From: Allobosea sp. CS1GBMeth4 | GTDB lineage: Bacteria; Pseudomonadota; Alphaproteobacteria; Rhizobiales; Beijerinckiaceae | DNA length: 64,000 nucleotides | Direction: 5' to 3' | Assembly (NCBI RefSeq): GCF_900185715.1 | Contig: NZ_FYAS01000014.1 | Coordinates: 124,001 to 188,000 of the forward strand | Shown here: in pieces, positions 1 to 8,652 of the stretch | How positions within the stretch are numbered: the first letter of the stretch is position 1 | Layout of the letters: every line of letters begins with the position of its first letter | Position numbers and translations under genes: made by a program | The notes under the pieces: generated by a model | Told to the model about the DNA's origin: nothing | Seen by the model: the letters and a program-made list of their open reading frames with translations, nothing else | The model's database searches: none

Positions 1-1
1 T

Positions 2-211
2 CAGGCCCGGTTCGACCTCGCTTTGGCGCTCAACGCGCGCGACAGGCGCGAGGAGGCGGTCGACCAGCTGATCGCGATCATCAAGGCCGATCGCGCCTGG
101 AACGACGACGGCGCCCGCAAGCAATTGCTGCAGTTCTTCGAGGCCTGGGGGCCGATGGACGAGCACAGCGTCGCCGGGCGGCGCAAATTGTCGGGCCTGC
201 TGTTTTCGTGA
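2..211 (+). CDS. C-terminal end of a YbbN-like thioredoxin/TPR co-chaperone (partial)
   Basis: The window opens inside a gene whose last 69 codons are readable up to a TGA at 209-211. The peptide contains helical, Ala/Leu-rich repeats (RFDLALALNARDRREEAV) and ends in FFEAWGPMDEHSVAGRRKL. This is the kind of tetratricopeptide tail found on YbbN/CnoX-type thioredoxins. Family knowledge: these are holdase co-chaperones that hand substrates to GroEL or DnaK. The thioredoxin domain and the start codon lie left of the window, so assignment rests on the tail and on the neighbour: a gene for a stand-alone Lon substrate-binding domain follows after 13 bases, a frequent pairing in alphaproteobacteria. 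Confidence 0.65.
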   Translation, partial: QARFDLALALNARDRREEAVDQLIAIIKADRAWNDDGARKQLLQFFEAWGPMDEHSVAGRRKLSGLLFS

Positions 212-224
212 AGGGAGGCGCGCC

Positions 225-896
225 ATGGGCATGAACGCGGTCTATTCCGGGCCGGAGGACTGCCCGGCGGTGATTCCGCTGTTCCCGCTCGCCGGCGCGC
301 TGCTGCTGCCGCGCGGCCAGATGCCGCTCAACATCTTCGAGCCGCGTTACCTCAGCATGATCGACGACGCGCTGCGCTCGCACCGCGTCATCGGCATGAT
401 CCAGCCGGAGCCGGAGACCGGGCGCCAGTCGCAGGTGCCGGCGCTGCTCCAGGTCGGCTGCCTCGGCCGGATCACCCAGTTCGCCGAGACCGGCGACGAC
501 CGCTACATCGTCACGCTGACCGGGATCTCGCGGTTCCGCCTGGAGGAGGAGCTCTCCGTCGCGACCCCCTATCGACAGGGGCGCGTCGCCTATGACGGCT
601 TCGCGACCGATTTCCAGGCGCGCGCCGGCGAGGAGGAGGTCGACCGCGCCGGCCTGCTCAAGGCGCTGCGCAGCTTCGCCAAGGCGAACGAGCTCAAGAT
701 CGACTGGAAGGGCGTCAACGAGGCGCCGAACGAGGCGCTGGTCAACGCACTCTCGATGATGTGCCCGTTCGGCCCGCGCGAGAAGCAGGCGCTGCTCGAG
801 GCCCCCAGCCTGAAGAGCCGGGCCGAGGTCCTGGTCGCGATCACCGAGATCGAGCTCGCCCGCGGCGGCTCCGACCCGGACACCACGCTGCAGTGA
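225..896 (+). CDS. Lon N-terminal (substrate-binding) domain protein without protease part
   Basis: The 223-residue protein consists of one LON substrate-binding (PUA-like) domain, roughly residues 15-205. It is recognised by IPLFPLAGALLLPRGQMPL and NIFEPRYLSMIDDAL near the N-terminus. There is no AAA+ module and no Ser-Lys protease domain, so it is the short stand-alone form common in proteobacteria. Its cellular role is not well established; it may bind unfolded or specific proteins. The start is supported by GGGAGG eight bases upstream. The stop codon overlaps the GTG start of the following MFS gene, so translation of the two is probably coupled. Confidence 0.9.
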   Translation: MGMNAVYSGPEDCPAVIPLFPLAGALLLPRGQMPLNIFEPRYLSMIDDALRSHRVIGMIQPEPETGRQSQVPALLQVGCLGRITQFAETGDDRYIVTLTGISRFRLEEELSVATPYRQGRVAYDGFATDFQARAGEEEVDRAGLLKALRSFAKANELKIDWKGVNEAPNEALVNALSMMCPFGPREKQALLEAPSLKSRAEVLVAITEIELARGGSDPDTTLQ

Positions 897-2293
897 GCGC
901 GGTTTCCCCGCCTGCCGCCGGCGACCAGCCGGCGAGCTATCCGCCGCGGCGCTCGGTCGTCGCCTGGATCTTCTTCGACTGGGCGGCGCAGCCCTTCTTC
1001 ACCCTCGTCACCACCTTCGTCTTCGCGCCCTTCTTCGCCGCGGCGCTGGCCCGCGACCCGGCGCAGGGCCAGGCGCTGTGGGGTTACGCGACCGGCCTCG
1101 CCGGGCTCGCCATCGCGCTGCTCTCGCCCCTGCTGGGCGGCATCGCCGACAGGACCGGCCCGCGCAAGCCCTGGATCGCGGTGTTCGGCGCGATGCTGGT
1201 CGCCGGCTCGGCGATGCTCTGGTACGCCAGGCCGGGCTCACCCTGGGCGGTGCCGATCGCGCTCGCCGGCTTCGTCGTCGGCACGATCGGCGCGGAATTC
1301 GCGACGATCTTCAACAATGCGATGATGACGCGGCTGGTGCCGCCGGAGCGGCTCGGGCGCCTGTCGGGCACCGGCTGGGCGGTCGGCTATCTCGGCGGGC
1401 TGGTCTCGCTGGCGCTGACCCTCGGCTTCCTCGCGGCCGATCCGCATACCGGCAGGACCCTGGCGGGGCTTGCGCCGCTGTTCGGGCTCGACGCGGCCGC
1501 GCGCGAGGGCGACCGCTTCTCGGGGCCGCTCACCGCGCTGTGGTTCGTGATCTTCGTCACGCCGATGTTCCTGCTGACGCCGGATTCGCCGCGAACCGGC
1601 ATCCCGCTCAGGCGGGCGGCGGCCGGCGGCTTCGCGCATCTCAGGGCGACGCTGGCCGAACTGCCCTCGCTGCCGGGGCTCGGCCGCTTCCTCCTCGCCA
1701 ACATGATCTATCAGGACGGGCTCGTCGCGCTCTTCGCCTTCGGCGGCATCTACGGCGCCGGCGTCTTCGGCTGGCAGACGATCGAGCTCGGGGTGTTCGG
1801 CATCCTGCTCACCGTCACCGGCACGCTCGGCGCCTGGGCGGGCGGCAAGCTCGACGACGCGATCGGCGGCAAGCGGGTGATCCTCGGAGCGATCGCCTGC
1901 CTGCTCTTCGCCTGCGTCGGCATTCTCTCGCTCGGGCCGGACCGCGTCGCCTTCGTCGTCGCGGCGGCGCCGGCCGTGCCGGGCGACGGGCTCTTCGCCT
2001 CGCTGCCGGAGCAGGTCTATCTCGGATTGGGGCTGCTGATCGGCCTGGTGGCAGGCCCCCTGCAGGCGTCCTCGCGCAGCCTGCTCGCCCGCATCGCGCC
2101 GCCGGCCAGGATCGGCGAGTTCTTCGGCCTGTTCGCGCTCGCCGGCAAGGTGACGTCGTTCCTGGGGCCGACCCTGGTCGCGCTGGCGACGAGCCTGTTC
2201 GCCAGCCAGCGCGCCGGGCTCGCGGTGCTGATCGGATTCTTCCTGACCGGGGCCTGGCTGATCGCCGGGGTGAAGGTGAAGCGGGGCGGTTGA
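893..2293 (+). CDS. MFS transporter, UMF1 (Atg22-like) family
   Basis: A 466-residue integral membrane protein with about 12 hydrophobic segments. The cytoplasmic loop motif GGIADRTGPRKPW (residues 82-94) and the early FFDWAAQPFFTL signature are typical of the UMF1 branch of the major facilitator superfamily, related to yeast Atg22 amino acid effluxers. The substrate is unknown; export of small metabolites is a guess from the family. I chose the GTG at 893 because the frame upstream runs through the Lon-domain gene. This GTG overlaps that gene's TGA (GTGA), a classic coupling arrangement. A longer in-frame extension from 761 exists but is a shadow of the neighbour. Confidence 0.85.
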   Translation: MSAVSPPAAGDQPASYPPRRSVVAWIFFDWAAQPFFTLVTTFVFAPFFAAALARDPAQGQALWGYATGLAGLAIALLSPLLGGIADRTGPRKPWIAVFGAMLVAGSAMLWYARPGSPWAVPIALAGFVVGTIGAEFATIFNNAMMTRLVPPERLGRLSGTGWAVGYLGGLVSLALTLGFLAADPHTGRTLAGLAPLFGLDAAAREGDRFSGPLTALWFVIFVTPMFLLTPDSPRTGIPLRRAAAGGFAHLRATLAELPSLPGLGRFLLANMIYQDGLVALFAFGGIYGAGVFGWQTIELGVFGILLTVTGTLGAWAGGKLDDAIGGKRVILGAIACLLFACVGILSLGPDRVAFVVAAAPAVPGDGLFASLPEQVYLGLGLLIGLVAGPLQASSRSLLARIAPPARIGEFFGLFALAGKVTSFLGPTLVALATSLFASQRAGLAVLIGFFLTGAWLIAGVKVKRGG

Positions 2294-2306
2294 TCGAGGG
2301 CGCGGG

Positions 2307-2450
2307 GAACCCTCTCCTGTAAGGAGAGGGCAGGGTGAGGTGTAGGCCATCCGACCAGTTCCGCGAGCGCTGACCGCGCGTCCAGGTTCAGGCCAACGTT
2401 TCCAGTCCGAACACCTCACCCCTGCCCCTCTCCTTCCAGGAGAGGGGTTC
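2307..2450. repeat. Inverted pair of REP-like palindromic elements
   Basis: Two copies of the same roughly 37-40 base element face each other, at 2307-2343 and 2411-2450. Each is itself a short hairpin (CTCTCCT...AGGAGAG) followed by a CAGGGTGAGGTGT-like tail. The second copy is the reverse complement of the first apart from a few single-base differences. The pair fills the gap between two convergent genes, the MFS transporter and the AceE-like enzyme, where it could act as a two-way transcription terminator. Elements of this type are often dispersed in GC-rich alphaproteobacterial genomes. Confidence 0.75.
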
Positions 2451-2461
2451 TACGTCGCGCC

Positions 2462-4855
2462 CTAAGGCAGCGCCTTCAGATACCGCACCGGCCGGCCCGG
2501 CGCGGCCGCCTGCGCCGCATGGACGATGGCGTTCGCGTCGATGCCGAAATGGCGGTAGAGGTCGGCGACCGTGCCGGTCTGGCCGAAATGCTCGACGCCG
2601 AGCGCCTTCTGGCGGTGGCCGTGGACGCTGCCGAGCCAGGCGAGCGTCGCCGGGTGGCCGTCCAGCACCGAGACGATGCCGCAATCGCGCGAGAGCTCGC
2701 CGAGCAGGCGCTCGACATGGCTGGTCGCCGCGTGGTTGCCGCGCTGGCGCGCCCGCTCGGCCGCCTGCCAGCCGGCATTGAGCCGGTCGGCCGAGGTGAT
2801 GGCGAGCAGGCCGACATCGCGCCGGTCCTCGGCGAGCAGGCCGACGGCCTCGATCGCCTCGGGCGCGACCGCGCCGGTATAGGCGATGACGACCGAGGCG
2901 TTCGGGCCGGGTCTGCGCAGCCAATAGGCGCCGTCGATGATGTCGCGCTCCAGCTCCGGCGTCATCGGGCGCTTGGGCTGCTCGACCTGGCGGGTGGAGA
3001 GGCGCAGATAGACCGAGCCGCCGGTCTCGTCGCGCAGCCAGGTGCGCTCGTCCGGGTCGCCCTCGCCATCCTTCTGCAGGTAGTCGAACGACCAGCGCAT
3101 CATCACCGCGAGCTCGTCGACGAAGGCCGGCTCGAAGGCGCAGAGCCCGTCCTGGCTCATGCCGATCAATGGCGTCGCGATCGACTGGTGCGCGCCGCCC
3201 TCGGGCGCCAGCGTGACGCCGGCCGGCGTCGCGACGACCATGAAGCGGGCGTCCTGGTAGCAGGCATAGTTCAGCGCGTCCAAGCCGCGCGAGATGAAGG
3301 GGTCGTAGAGCGTGCCGATCGGGATCAGCCGCTCGCCGAAGACCGAATGCGACAGGCCGAGCGCCGAGAGGTTGATGAACAGGTTCATCTCGGCGATGCC
3401 GAGCTCGATATGCTGGCCCTTCGGCGAGAACTCCCATTTCTGCATCGAGGGGATGCGCTCGTCCTTGAAGGTGTCGGCCAGCGAGGCGCGCGCGAACAGG
3501 CCGCGCCGGTTGACCCAGGGGCCGAGATTGGTCGAGACGGTGACGTCGGGCGCGGTGGTGACGATGCGGTCGGCCAGCGGCCCGCCGGTTTTCGCCAGCT
3601 CGTCGAGCACCTTGCCGAAGCCCATCTGCGTCGACATCACCGGCTGGATGCCGGCCTCGAGCTTGGCCGGGACGGGCAGGGCGGGCGCGGAATGGCGCCG
3701 GCGGCCCCGCGAGAAGAAGGGCACCTCGTCGAGGAAGGCGCGGATCTCGCTCTCGGGCAGCGTCAACCCCTCGAACAAATCCCATTCATGGCCGGGCCGG
3801 ATGCGGTTGGCGGCCTTGAAGCCCTCCATCTGCTCCTTCGTCATCAGGCCGGCATGGTTGTCCTTGTGGCCGGCGAGCGGCAGGCCGAAGCCCTTGACCG
3901 TATAGGCGAGGAAGCAGACCGGCCGGTCATGCCCGATGCCCTCGAAGGCTTCGAGCAGCGAGGGCAAATCGTGGCCGCCGAGGTTGCACATCAGCGCCGA
4001 GAGCTCGGCGTCGGAGCGGCTTTCGATCAGCTTCGTCACCGGGCCCTGGTCGCCGAGATCGTCCATCAGCCGCTTGCGCCAGGCGGCGCCGCCCTGAAAG
4101 GTCAGGGCCGAATAGAGCTGGTTCGGGCAGGAATCGATCCAGGCCTTCAGCCGCTCGCCGCCCTTCTCCTTGAACGCCGCCTGCTGGAGCGAGCCGTATT
4201 TCAGCGTGACGACGTCCCAGCCGAAAGCGCGGAACATCTGCTCGATCCGGTCGTAGAGGCCTTCGCGCACGACGGCGTCGAGCGACTGGCGGTTATAGTC
4301 GATCACCCACCAGGTGTTGCGCACGCCGTGCTTCCAGCCCTCCATCAGGGCCTCGAAGATGTTGCCCTCGTCGAGCTCGGCATCGCCGATCAGCGCGACC
4401 ATGCGCCCTTCCGGCCGATCCTTGGCCCAGCCATGCGCCTTCACATAGTCCTGGACCAGCGAGGAGAACAGCGTCTGCGCCACGCCGAGGCCGACCGAGC
4501 CGGTCGAGAAATCGACGTCGTCGATGTCCTTGGTGCGCGATGGGTAGCTCTGCGCGCCCTTGTAGCCGCGGAAGCTCTCGAGCTTCTCGCGCGTCTGCAG
4601 CCCCATCAGGTAGTTGATGGCGTGGAAGATCGGCGAGGCGTGCGGCTTCACCGCGACGCGATCCTGCGGCTTCAGCGCGGCCATGTAGAGCGCCGTCATG
4701 ATGGTGGCGAGGGAGGCCGAGGAGGCCTGATGGCCGCCGACCTTCATGCCGTCCTCGTTCGGGCGGATATGATTGGCGTTGTGGATCGTCCACGAGGCGA
4801 GCCAGAGGATCTTCTTCTCCAGCTCGGCGAGGATGGGCAGACGGGGATCGGACAT
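2462..4855 (-). CDS. Thiamine diphosphate enzyme of the AceE / transketolase superfamily
   Basis: A 797-residue protein with the single-chain layout of homodimeric pyruvate dehydrogenase E1: a TPP-binding transketolase N domain, a central pyrimidine-binding domain and a transketolase C domain. The TPP/Mg motif reads GDAELDEG (157-164) with NRQSLD 24 residues later (188-193). GHQASSAS (41-48) lies in the substrate channel region. E. coli AceE is about 890 residues, so this is a shorter relative. Whether it is a true acetyl-transferring E1, another 2-oxo acid decarboxylase or a transketolase cannot be decided. No E2 or E3 gene lies beside it. The ATG at 4855 is preceded by GGAGG at good distance; a longer frame to 4885 lacks this. 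Confidence 0.8.
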   Translation of the reverse strand: MSDPRLPILAELEKKILWLASWTIHNANHIRPNEDGMKVGGHQASSASLATIMTALYMAALKPQDRVAVKPHASPIFHAINYLMGLQTREKLESFRGYKGAQSYPSRTKDIDDVDFSTGSVGLGVAQTLFSSLVQDYVKAHGWAKDRPEGRMVALIGDAELDEGNIFEALMEGWKHGVRNTWWVIDYNRQSLDAVVREGLYDRIEQMFRAFGWDVVTLKYGSLQQAAFKEKGGERLKAWIDSCPNQLYSALTFQGGAAWRKRLMDDLGDQGPVTKLIESRSDAELSALMCNLGGHDLPSLLEAFEGIGHDRPVCFLAYTVKGFGLPLAGHKDNHAGLMTKEQMEGFKAANRIRPGHEWDLFEGLTLPESEIRAFLDEVPFFSRGRRRHSAPALPVPAKLEAGIQPVMSTQMGFGKVLDELAKTGGPLADRIVTTAPDVTVSTNLGPWVNRRGLFARASLADTFKDERIPSMQKWEFSPKGQHIELGIAEMNLFINLSALGLSHSVFGERLIPIGTLYDPFISRGLDALNYACYQDARFMVVATPAGVTLAPEGGAHQSIATPLIGMSQDGLCAFEPAFVDELAVMMRWSFDYLQKDGEGDPDERTWLRDETGGSVYLRLSTRQVEQPKRPMTPELERDIIDGAYWLRRPGPNASVVIAYTGAVAPEAIEAVGLLAEDRRDVGLLAITSADRLNAGWQAAERARQRGNHAATSHVERLLGELSRDCGIVSVLDGHPATLAWLGSVHGHRQKALGVEHFGQTGTVADLYRHFGIDANAIVHAAQAAAPGRPVRYLKALP

Positions 4856-4965
4856 GAAAAGCCTCCAGCGCAGGCCATCATGCATGGTTCGCGTGGCGAA
4901 GGCAGCTAAAGATCGGCTGCCACGTCGGCGGTTTTAGCGGAAACCGCCAAGATCGGGGGCGATCC

Positions 4966-5568
4966 CTATTGAGGCTGCTGCTGTGGCAAGAGCCAGTCCC
5001 TGAACTCCATGGCGAAGTTGACCGTGAGCCGGTCGATCGGCTCGGCGAGGAAGGCCGCGTCGATCAAGGTGCCGCCGATGCCCTCGCCAGCGCGCGCGAT
5101 CACCCGCAGTCCGGTGCGGACCAGGACCGGCGCGCCACTCTTTGCATCGACGATCGTCACGTCCGCCGTCATCTCATGCGGGCCGCCGACCAGGATGCGC
5201 TGAATGACCGACGTCAGACGGAGATTGCGCAGCGTCACCAGGATCTTCACCGGCCGCTGGCCGGCGAGGAGCGGCCTGAGCTCGTGTTCGAGCGCCTTGG
5301 AGATCTTGTCCGAGGCGGCCTTGGCGATGAAGGCGCGCGCCTCGGGCGTCTTCGAGAGCTCCTCCGCGTCCTGCTCCGGCAGGCCCTTGCTGCGGGCATA
5401 GGCCCGATCGCCATCGCCCCACCACAGGACCGCCGCCGGATCGACCTCGACGGCGACCGCCGTCAGGCGGAGCGCCTCGACCTGCTGCGGCGTGAGCGGG
5501 TTCGGGACGGTGACGCAGCCGGAGAGGGCTGCCGCGAGCAGGCAGAGCGAGAACAGGCGGTTGAGCAT
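4966..5568 (-). CDS. Predicted outer-membrane or periplasmic lipoprotein, function unknown
   Basis: 200 residues starting with a lipoprotein signal peptide: basic MLNR, a hydrophobic core, then the lipobox LSGC with Cys at position 18. The mature part is soluble, mixed alpha/beta, and has no motif I can tie to a known enzyme. It contains a VKILVTLRNLRLTSV strand and a segment that describes a beta-rich domain (MTADVTIVDAKSG). It is a single-gene unit divergent from the Lrp-type regulator and downstream of nothing obvious. Related lipoproteins of unknown function occur in Rhizobiales. Its cell location is well supported; its role is not. Confidence 0.75.
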   Translation of the reverse strand: MLNRLFSLCLLAAALSGCVTVPNPLTPQQVEALRLTAVAVEVDPAAVLWWGDGDRAYARSKGLPEQDAEELSKTPEARAFIAKAASDKISKALEHELRPLLAGQRPVKILVTLRNLRLTSVIQRILVGGPHEMTADVTIVDAKSGAPVLVRTGLRVIARAGEGIGGTLIDAAFLAEPIDRLTVNFAMEFRDWLLPQQQPQ

Positions 5569-5742
5569 GGCGGGATCCGGAAGGCGGGAGCCCGACTAGA
5601 CCTGAGTCGAGCCCGCAAGCCAGCGCGCGCCAATGCCGAAAGCTGAGCAAATCTGCAACCGTGGCGGGAATGTCACGATCGTGGCCCCAGCTCTTCCGCT
5701 TTTGGAGGCTTCCGCTAAGTTCGGCGGATCGGGTGAGGGAAA

Positions 5743-6225
5743 ATGCCGGAATTCAAGCTCGACGACATCGACCGCCGCATCGTCCAGATCCTGCAGGCGG
5801 ACGGGCGCATCAGCGTGCAGGAGCTGGCCGGCAAGGTCGGGCTCTCGCCGAGCCCCTGCGCCCGGCGGGTGCGCCTCATGGAGGAGGCCGGGATCATCGA
5901 GGGCTACGTCGCCATCGTCAGCCAGGAGAAGCTCGGCCTGCCGGTCTCGGTCTTCGCCTCGATCAAGCTGGAACGCCAGCGCGAGGAGGAGCTCGACCGT
6001 TTCGCCGCCGCGGTCTCGCGCTGGCCCGAGGTCGCCGACTGCTATCTGATGACCGGACAGCGCGACTATCTCCTGCGCATCATCGTCAGCGACCTCGCCG
6101 CCTATGAGCGTTTCCTCAAGGACAAGCTGACCCGGCTCGACAATGTCGCCTCGATCGAATCGAGCTTCGCGCTGGGGCGGGTGAAGCGCTCCTATTCCGT
6201 GCCGGTCGCGCTCGGGCGGGGCTGA
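5743..6225 (+). CDS. Lrp/AsnC family transcriptional regulator
   Basis: 160 residues with the standard two-domain layout. The N-terminal winged helix-turn-helix starts LDDIDRRIVQILQADGR and continues through LSPSPCARRVRLMEEAG. The C-terminal RAM (ACT-like) effector domain, about residues 65-150, contains the usual DCYLMTGQRDYLLRI core. Members sense amino acids and form octamers on DNA. The gene is convergent with the aap amino acid transporter genes and divergent from a lipoprotein gene. A role in controlling aap or amino acid catabolism is plausible but not shown by any operator I could see. Confidence 0.92.
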   Translation: MPEFKLDDIDRRIVQILQADGRISVQELAGKVGLSPSPCARRVRLMEEAGIIEGYVAIVSQEKLGLPVSVFASIKLERQREEELDRFAAAVSRWPEVADCYLMTGQRDYLLRIIVSDLAAYERFLKDKLTRLDNVASIESSFALGRVKRSYSVPVALGRG

Positions 6226-6236
6226 ACGCTCGCGCT

Positions 6237-6277
6237 GTCCCGAGGACCGGCGCGGCGGCTCCCGAGCCGGCCGGGAC
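6237..6277. terminator. Possible two-way hairpin between lrp-type gene and aapM
   Basis: In the 53-base gap between two convergent genes, GTCCCG (6237-6242) pairs with CGGGAC (6272-6277), and an inner CCGGC/GCCGG pair extends the stem. There is no clear T run on either side, so it is only a candidate terminator. Confidence 0.35.
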
Positions 6278-6278
6278 G

Positions 6279-7316
6279 TCAGTGCTTGCGTTCCAGGCTC
6301 CGGCTCCAGCGCGAGAGCGCGAAGCAGATCAGCCAATAGAGGCCGCCGGCAAAGGCATAGGCCTCCATGTTCATGCCGACCCAGTTCGGATCGGCGAGCG
6401 AGGCCTGGGCGATGCCGAGCAGATCGAGGATCGAGACCACGAGCACCAGCGTGGTGTTCTTGACCAGGGCGATGAACTCGTTGGTCATCGCCGGCAGCGA
6501 GATGCGCAGCGCCTGCGGCAGGATGATGAACCAGGTCGCCTTCCAATAGGAGAGGCCGAGCGCGGTCGCTGCCTCGCGCTGGCCCTTCGGCAGCGCCTGC
6601 AGGCCGCCGCGCACCGCCTCCGCCATATAGGCGGCGATGCAGAAGCCGAGGCCGATCACGGCGCGGGCCAGCCGGTCGACACCGATGCCGGCCGGCATGA
6701 TCAGCGGCAGCAGCAGCGAGGCCAGGAAGATCACCGCGATGATCGGCACGCCGCGCCAGAACTCGATGAACAGCACCGAGACCAGCTTGACCACCTTGAG
6801 CTCGGATTGCCGCCCGAGCGCGAGCAGGATGCCGAGCGGGATCGCGATCAGGCTGGCGTAGATCGAGATGAAGACGGTCAGCATCAGCCCGCCCCATTCG
6901 CGCGTCTCGATGGCGCGCAGGCCGAAACCGCCGCCGAGCAGCCAGATTCCGAGCGGCGGCAGGATCACGAGCGCGGCGAGGCCGAGGCCGAGCTTCAGCC
7001 GTTGTGGCGCCAGGACGATTGCGGCGCCGGAGAGCGCGAAGACGAGTCCGGCGAGGTTCGGCCGCCAGCGCTCCTCGGCCGGATAGAAGCCGTACATGAA
7101 CTGGCCGAAGCGCGCCTTGACGAAGACCCAGCAGGCGCCGGTGCCGGTGCAGTCGTTGCGGGTCTGGCCGCTCCAGCTCGCGTCGATCAGGGCCCAGCGG
7201 ATGATCGGGACGGCGATCCAGGCGATCAACGCCGCGAGCACCAGCGTCACCACGGCGATGGTCGGAGTGCCGAACAGGCGCTCGCGCCAGCTGTTGGGGA
7301 GGGCGGCGGCGCTCAT
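6279..7316 (-). CDS. aapM: General amino acid ABC transporter permease, AapM type
   Basis: A 345-residue inner membrane protein of the HisM/AapM family. The N-terminal segment has several extra helices and a periplasmic insert (NDCTGTGACW). The conserved permease core follows, with the EAA loop EAATALGLSYWKATWFIILP that docks the ATPase. The long N-terminal extension distinguishes AapM/AapQ from short HisM proteins. Its ATG at 7316 overlaps the TGA of aapQ (ATGA), showing a translationally coupled operon aapJ-aapQ-aapM. The gene normally downstream, the ATPase aapP, is absent here: the next gene is the convergent Lrp regulator. Confidence 0.88.
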   Translation of the reverse strand: MSAAALPNSWRERLFGTPTIAVVTLVLAALIAWIAVPIIRWALIDASWSGQTRNDCTGTGACWVFVKARFGQFMYGFYPAEERWRPNLAGLVFALSGAAIVLAPQRLKLGLGLAALVILPPLGIWLLGGGFGLRAIETREWGGLMLTVFISIYASLIAIPLGILLALGRQSELKVVKLVSVLFIEFWRGVPIIAVIFLASLLLPLIMPAGIGVDRLARAVIGLGFCIAAYMAEAVRGGLQALPKGQREAATALGLSYWKATWFIILPQALRISLPAMTNEFIALVKNTTLVLVVSILDLLGIAQASLADPNWVGMNMEAYAFAGGLYWLICFALSRWSRSLERKH

Positions 7317-8476
7317 CGGGTCACCAGCGCGATGCGGGCGTTGTACCAGTTCATGAAGGCCGAGACGGCGAGGCCGATGACGAGATAGACCGCGAGCGTC
7401 ATGGCGATGATCTCGATCGCCTGGCCGGTGTTGTTGAGCGCCGAGCCCATGAACAGGCTGACCACGTCGGGATAGGCGATGGCGGCGCCGAAGGACGAGT
7501 TCTTCAGCACGTTGAGGTACTGGTTGGTCATCGGCGGCGTCATCACCCTGAGCGCCTGCGGGATGGTGACGAGCCGCAGCGTCTGGCCGGGCCGGAGCCC
7601 CAGGGCCGACGAGGCCTCGATCTGCCCGTGCGGGACCGACTGGATGCCGCCGCGCACGATCTCGGCGATGAAGCCGGCGGTGTAGGTGACGAGCGCCGCC
7701 AGCAGCGCCACGAATTCCGGGATGACGACGAAGCCGCCGCGATAGTTGAAGCCGCGCAGCACGGGGATGTCCCAGCGGGTCGCCAGCGTCGCCCAGGCCA
7801 GGGCGAGGGCCGGGACGAGCAACAGCAGGACGAGCCCGACGCGCAGCACCGGCGCGTCGCGCCCGGTCGCTTCCTTGCGCCGCCTGGCCCAGCGCAGGAA
7901 GAGCCAGTGCAGCAGGACGGCGACCGCGATCGCGATGACCGCGCATTTGAAATTGGCGCCCGCATCGGGCAGCGGGATGGTCAGGCCGCGATTGTTGAGG
8001 AAGGCGACGCCGAAGACCGAGAGGCTCTCGCGCGGGGCGGGCAGCGCGGCGATGACGCCGAAATACCAGAACAGCACGAAGAACAGCAGCGGGATGTTGC
8101 GGACGAACTCGACATAGGCGCCGGCGATCGCCTGCACGAGCCAGATCGAGGAGAGCCGGGCGATGCCGATCAGGAAGCCGAGCAGCGTCGAGAGCACCAG
8201 CGCGATGGCGGTGACGAGCAGCGTGTTGGCGACGCCGGCCCAGAACAGGGCGAGGATGTTGTCGGACTGGGTATAGTTCGTCAGGACGAAGGGCACCTCG
8301 ATGCCGGAGGTGCGCCAGAGGAAGTCGAAGCCGGAGGCGATGCCGGCCTGGACCATGTTCTGCGAGGCGTTGCGGATGAAATAGACCAGCAGCGCCACGA
8401 GCCCGATCAGCAGCGCGCCCTGGTAGAACACGTCGCGGACGCGCTTGTCGTTGATGAAGGCGAGGGCCCTGGCCAC
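7313..8476 (-). CDS. aapQ: General amino acid ABC transporter permease, AapQ type
   Basis: A 387-residue permease partner of AapM. It shows the signature FDFLWRTSGIEVPF near the N-terminus, a large central insert rich in hydrophobic segments, and the EAA loop EASSALGLRPGQTLRLVTIP. The family imports a broad range of L-amino acids together with the AapJ receptor. I place the start at the GTG at 8476. The longer frame (to 8569, with an internal ATG near 8515) runs into a large inverted repeat that separates this gene from aapJ, so those residues are unlikely to be protein. Start choice is moderate; the gene itself is clear. Confidence 0.87.
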   Translation of the reverse strand: MARALAFINDKRVRDVFYQGALLIGLVALLVYFIRNASQNMVQAGIASGFDFLWRTSGIEVPFVLTNYTQSDNILALFWAGVANTLLVTAIALVLSTLLGFLIGIARLSSIWLVQAIAGAYVEFVRNIPLLFFVLFWYFGVIAALPAPRESLSVFGVAFLNNRGLTIPLPDAGANFKCAVIAIAVAVLLHWLFLRWARRRKEATGRDAPVLRVGLVLLLLVPALALAWATLATRWDIPVLRGFNYRGGFVVIPEFVALLAALVTYTAGFIAEIVRGGIQSVPHGQIEASSALGLRPGQTLRLVTIPQALRVMTPPMTNQYLNVLKNSSFGAAIAYPDVVSLFMGSALNNTGQAIEIIAMTLAVYLVIGLAVSAFMNWYNARIALVTR

Positions 8477-8508
8477 GATGCTCGATCTCTTAAGCGCTGA
8501 AAACGCGG

Positions 8509-8616
8509 CCGTCATTCCGGCCGAAGCGAAGCGGAGGGCCGGAATCCATCGTAGGGGACTGCGCTCCACGATGGATTCCGGAGCTGCGCGGCTTCGCCGC
8601 TTGTCCGGAATGACGG
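8509..8616. repeat. Large nested inverted repeat between aapJ and aapQ
   Basis: Perfect outer arms of 12 bases (8509-8520 and 8605-8616, CCGTCATTCCGG and its complement) enclose perfect inner arms of 14 bases (8539-8552 and 8568-8581). The structure can form a cruciform or a long RNA hairpin of about 108 bases. The CGTCATTCCGG...CCGGAATGACG type is a dispersed intergenic element in Bosea/Bradyrhizobium-like genomes as far as I know. Its place inside an operon suggests transcript processing or partial attenuation, giving more receptor than permease mRNA. Confidence 0.85.
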
Positions 8617-8652
8617 CGGTTCAGGTGCCGAGGCGGAACCGCCGTAGTGCTC

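Noticed and set aside
2519..4909. A very long plus-strand open frame (796 codons) opposite the AceE-like gene
   Set aside because: Its translation is Arg/Ala/Gly/Asp-rich without motifs, and the opposite strand encodes a clearly conserved TPP enzyme. Long antisense frames are expected in GC-rich codon usage.
8477..8569. Longer N-terminus of AapQ
   Set aside because: The added codons translate the dispersed inverted repeat.
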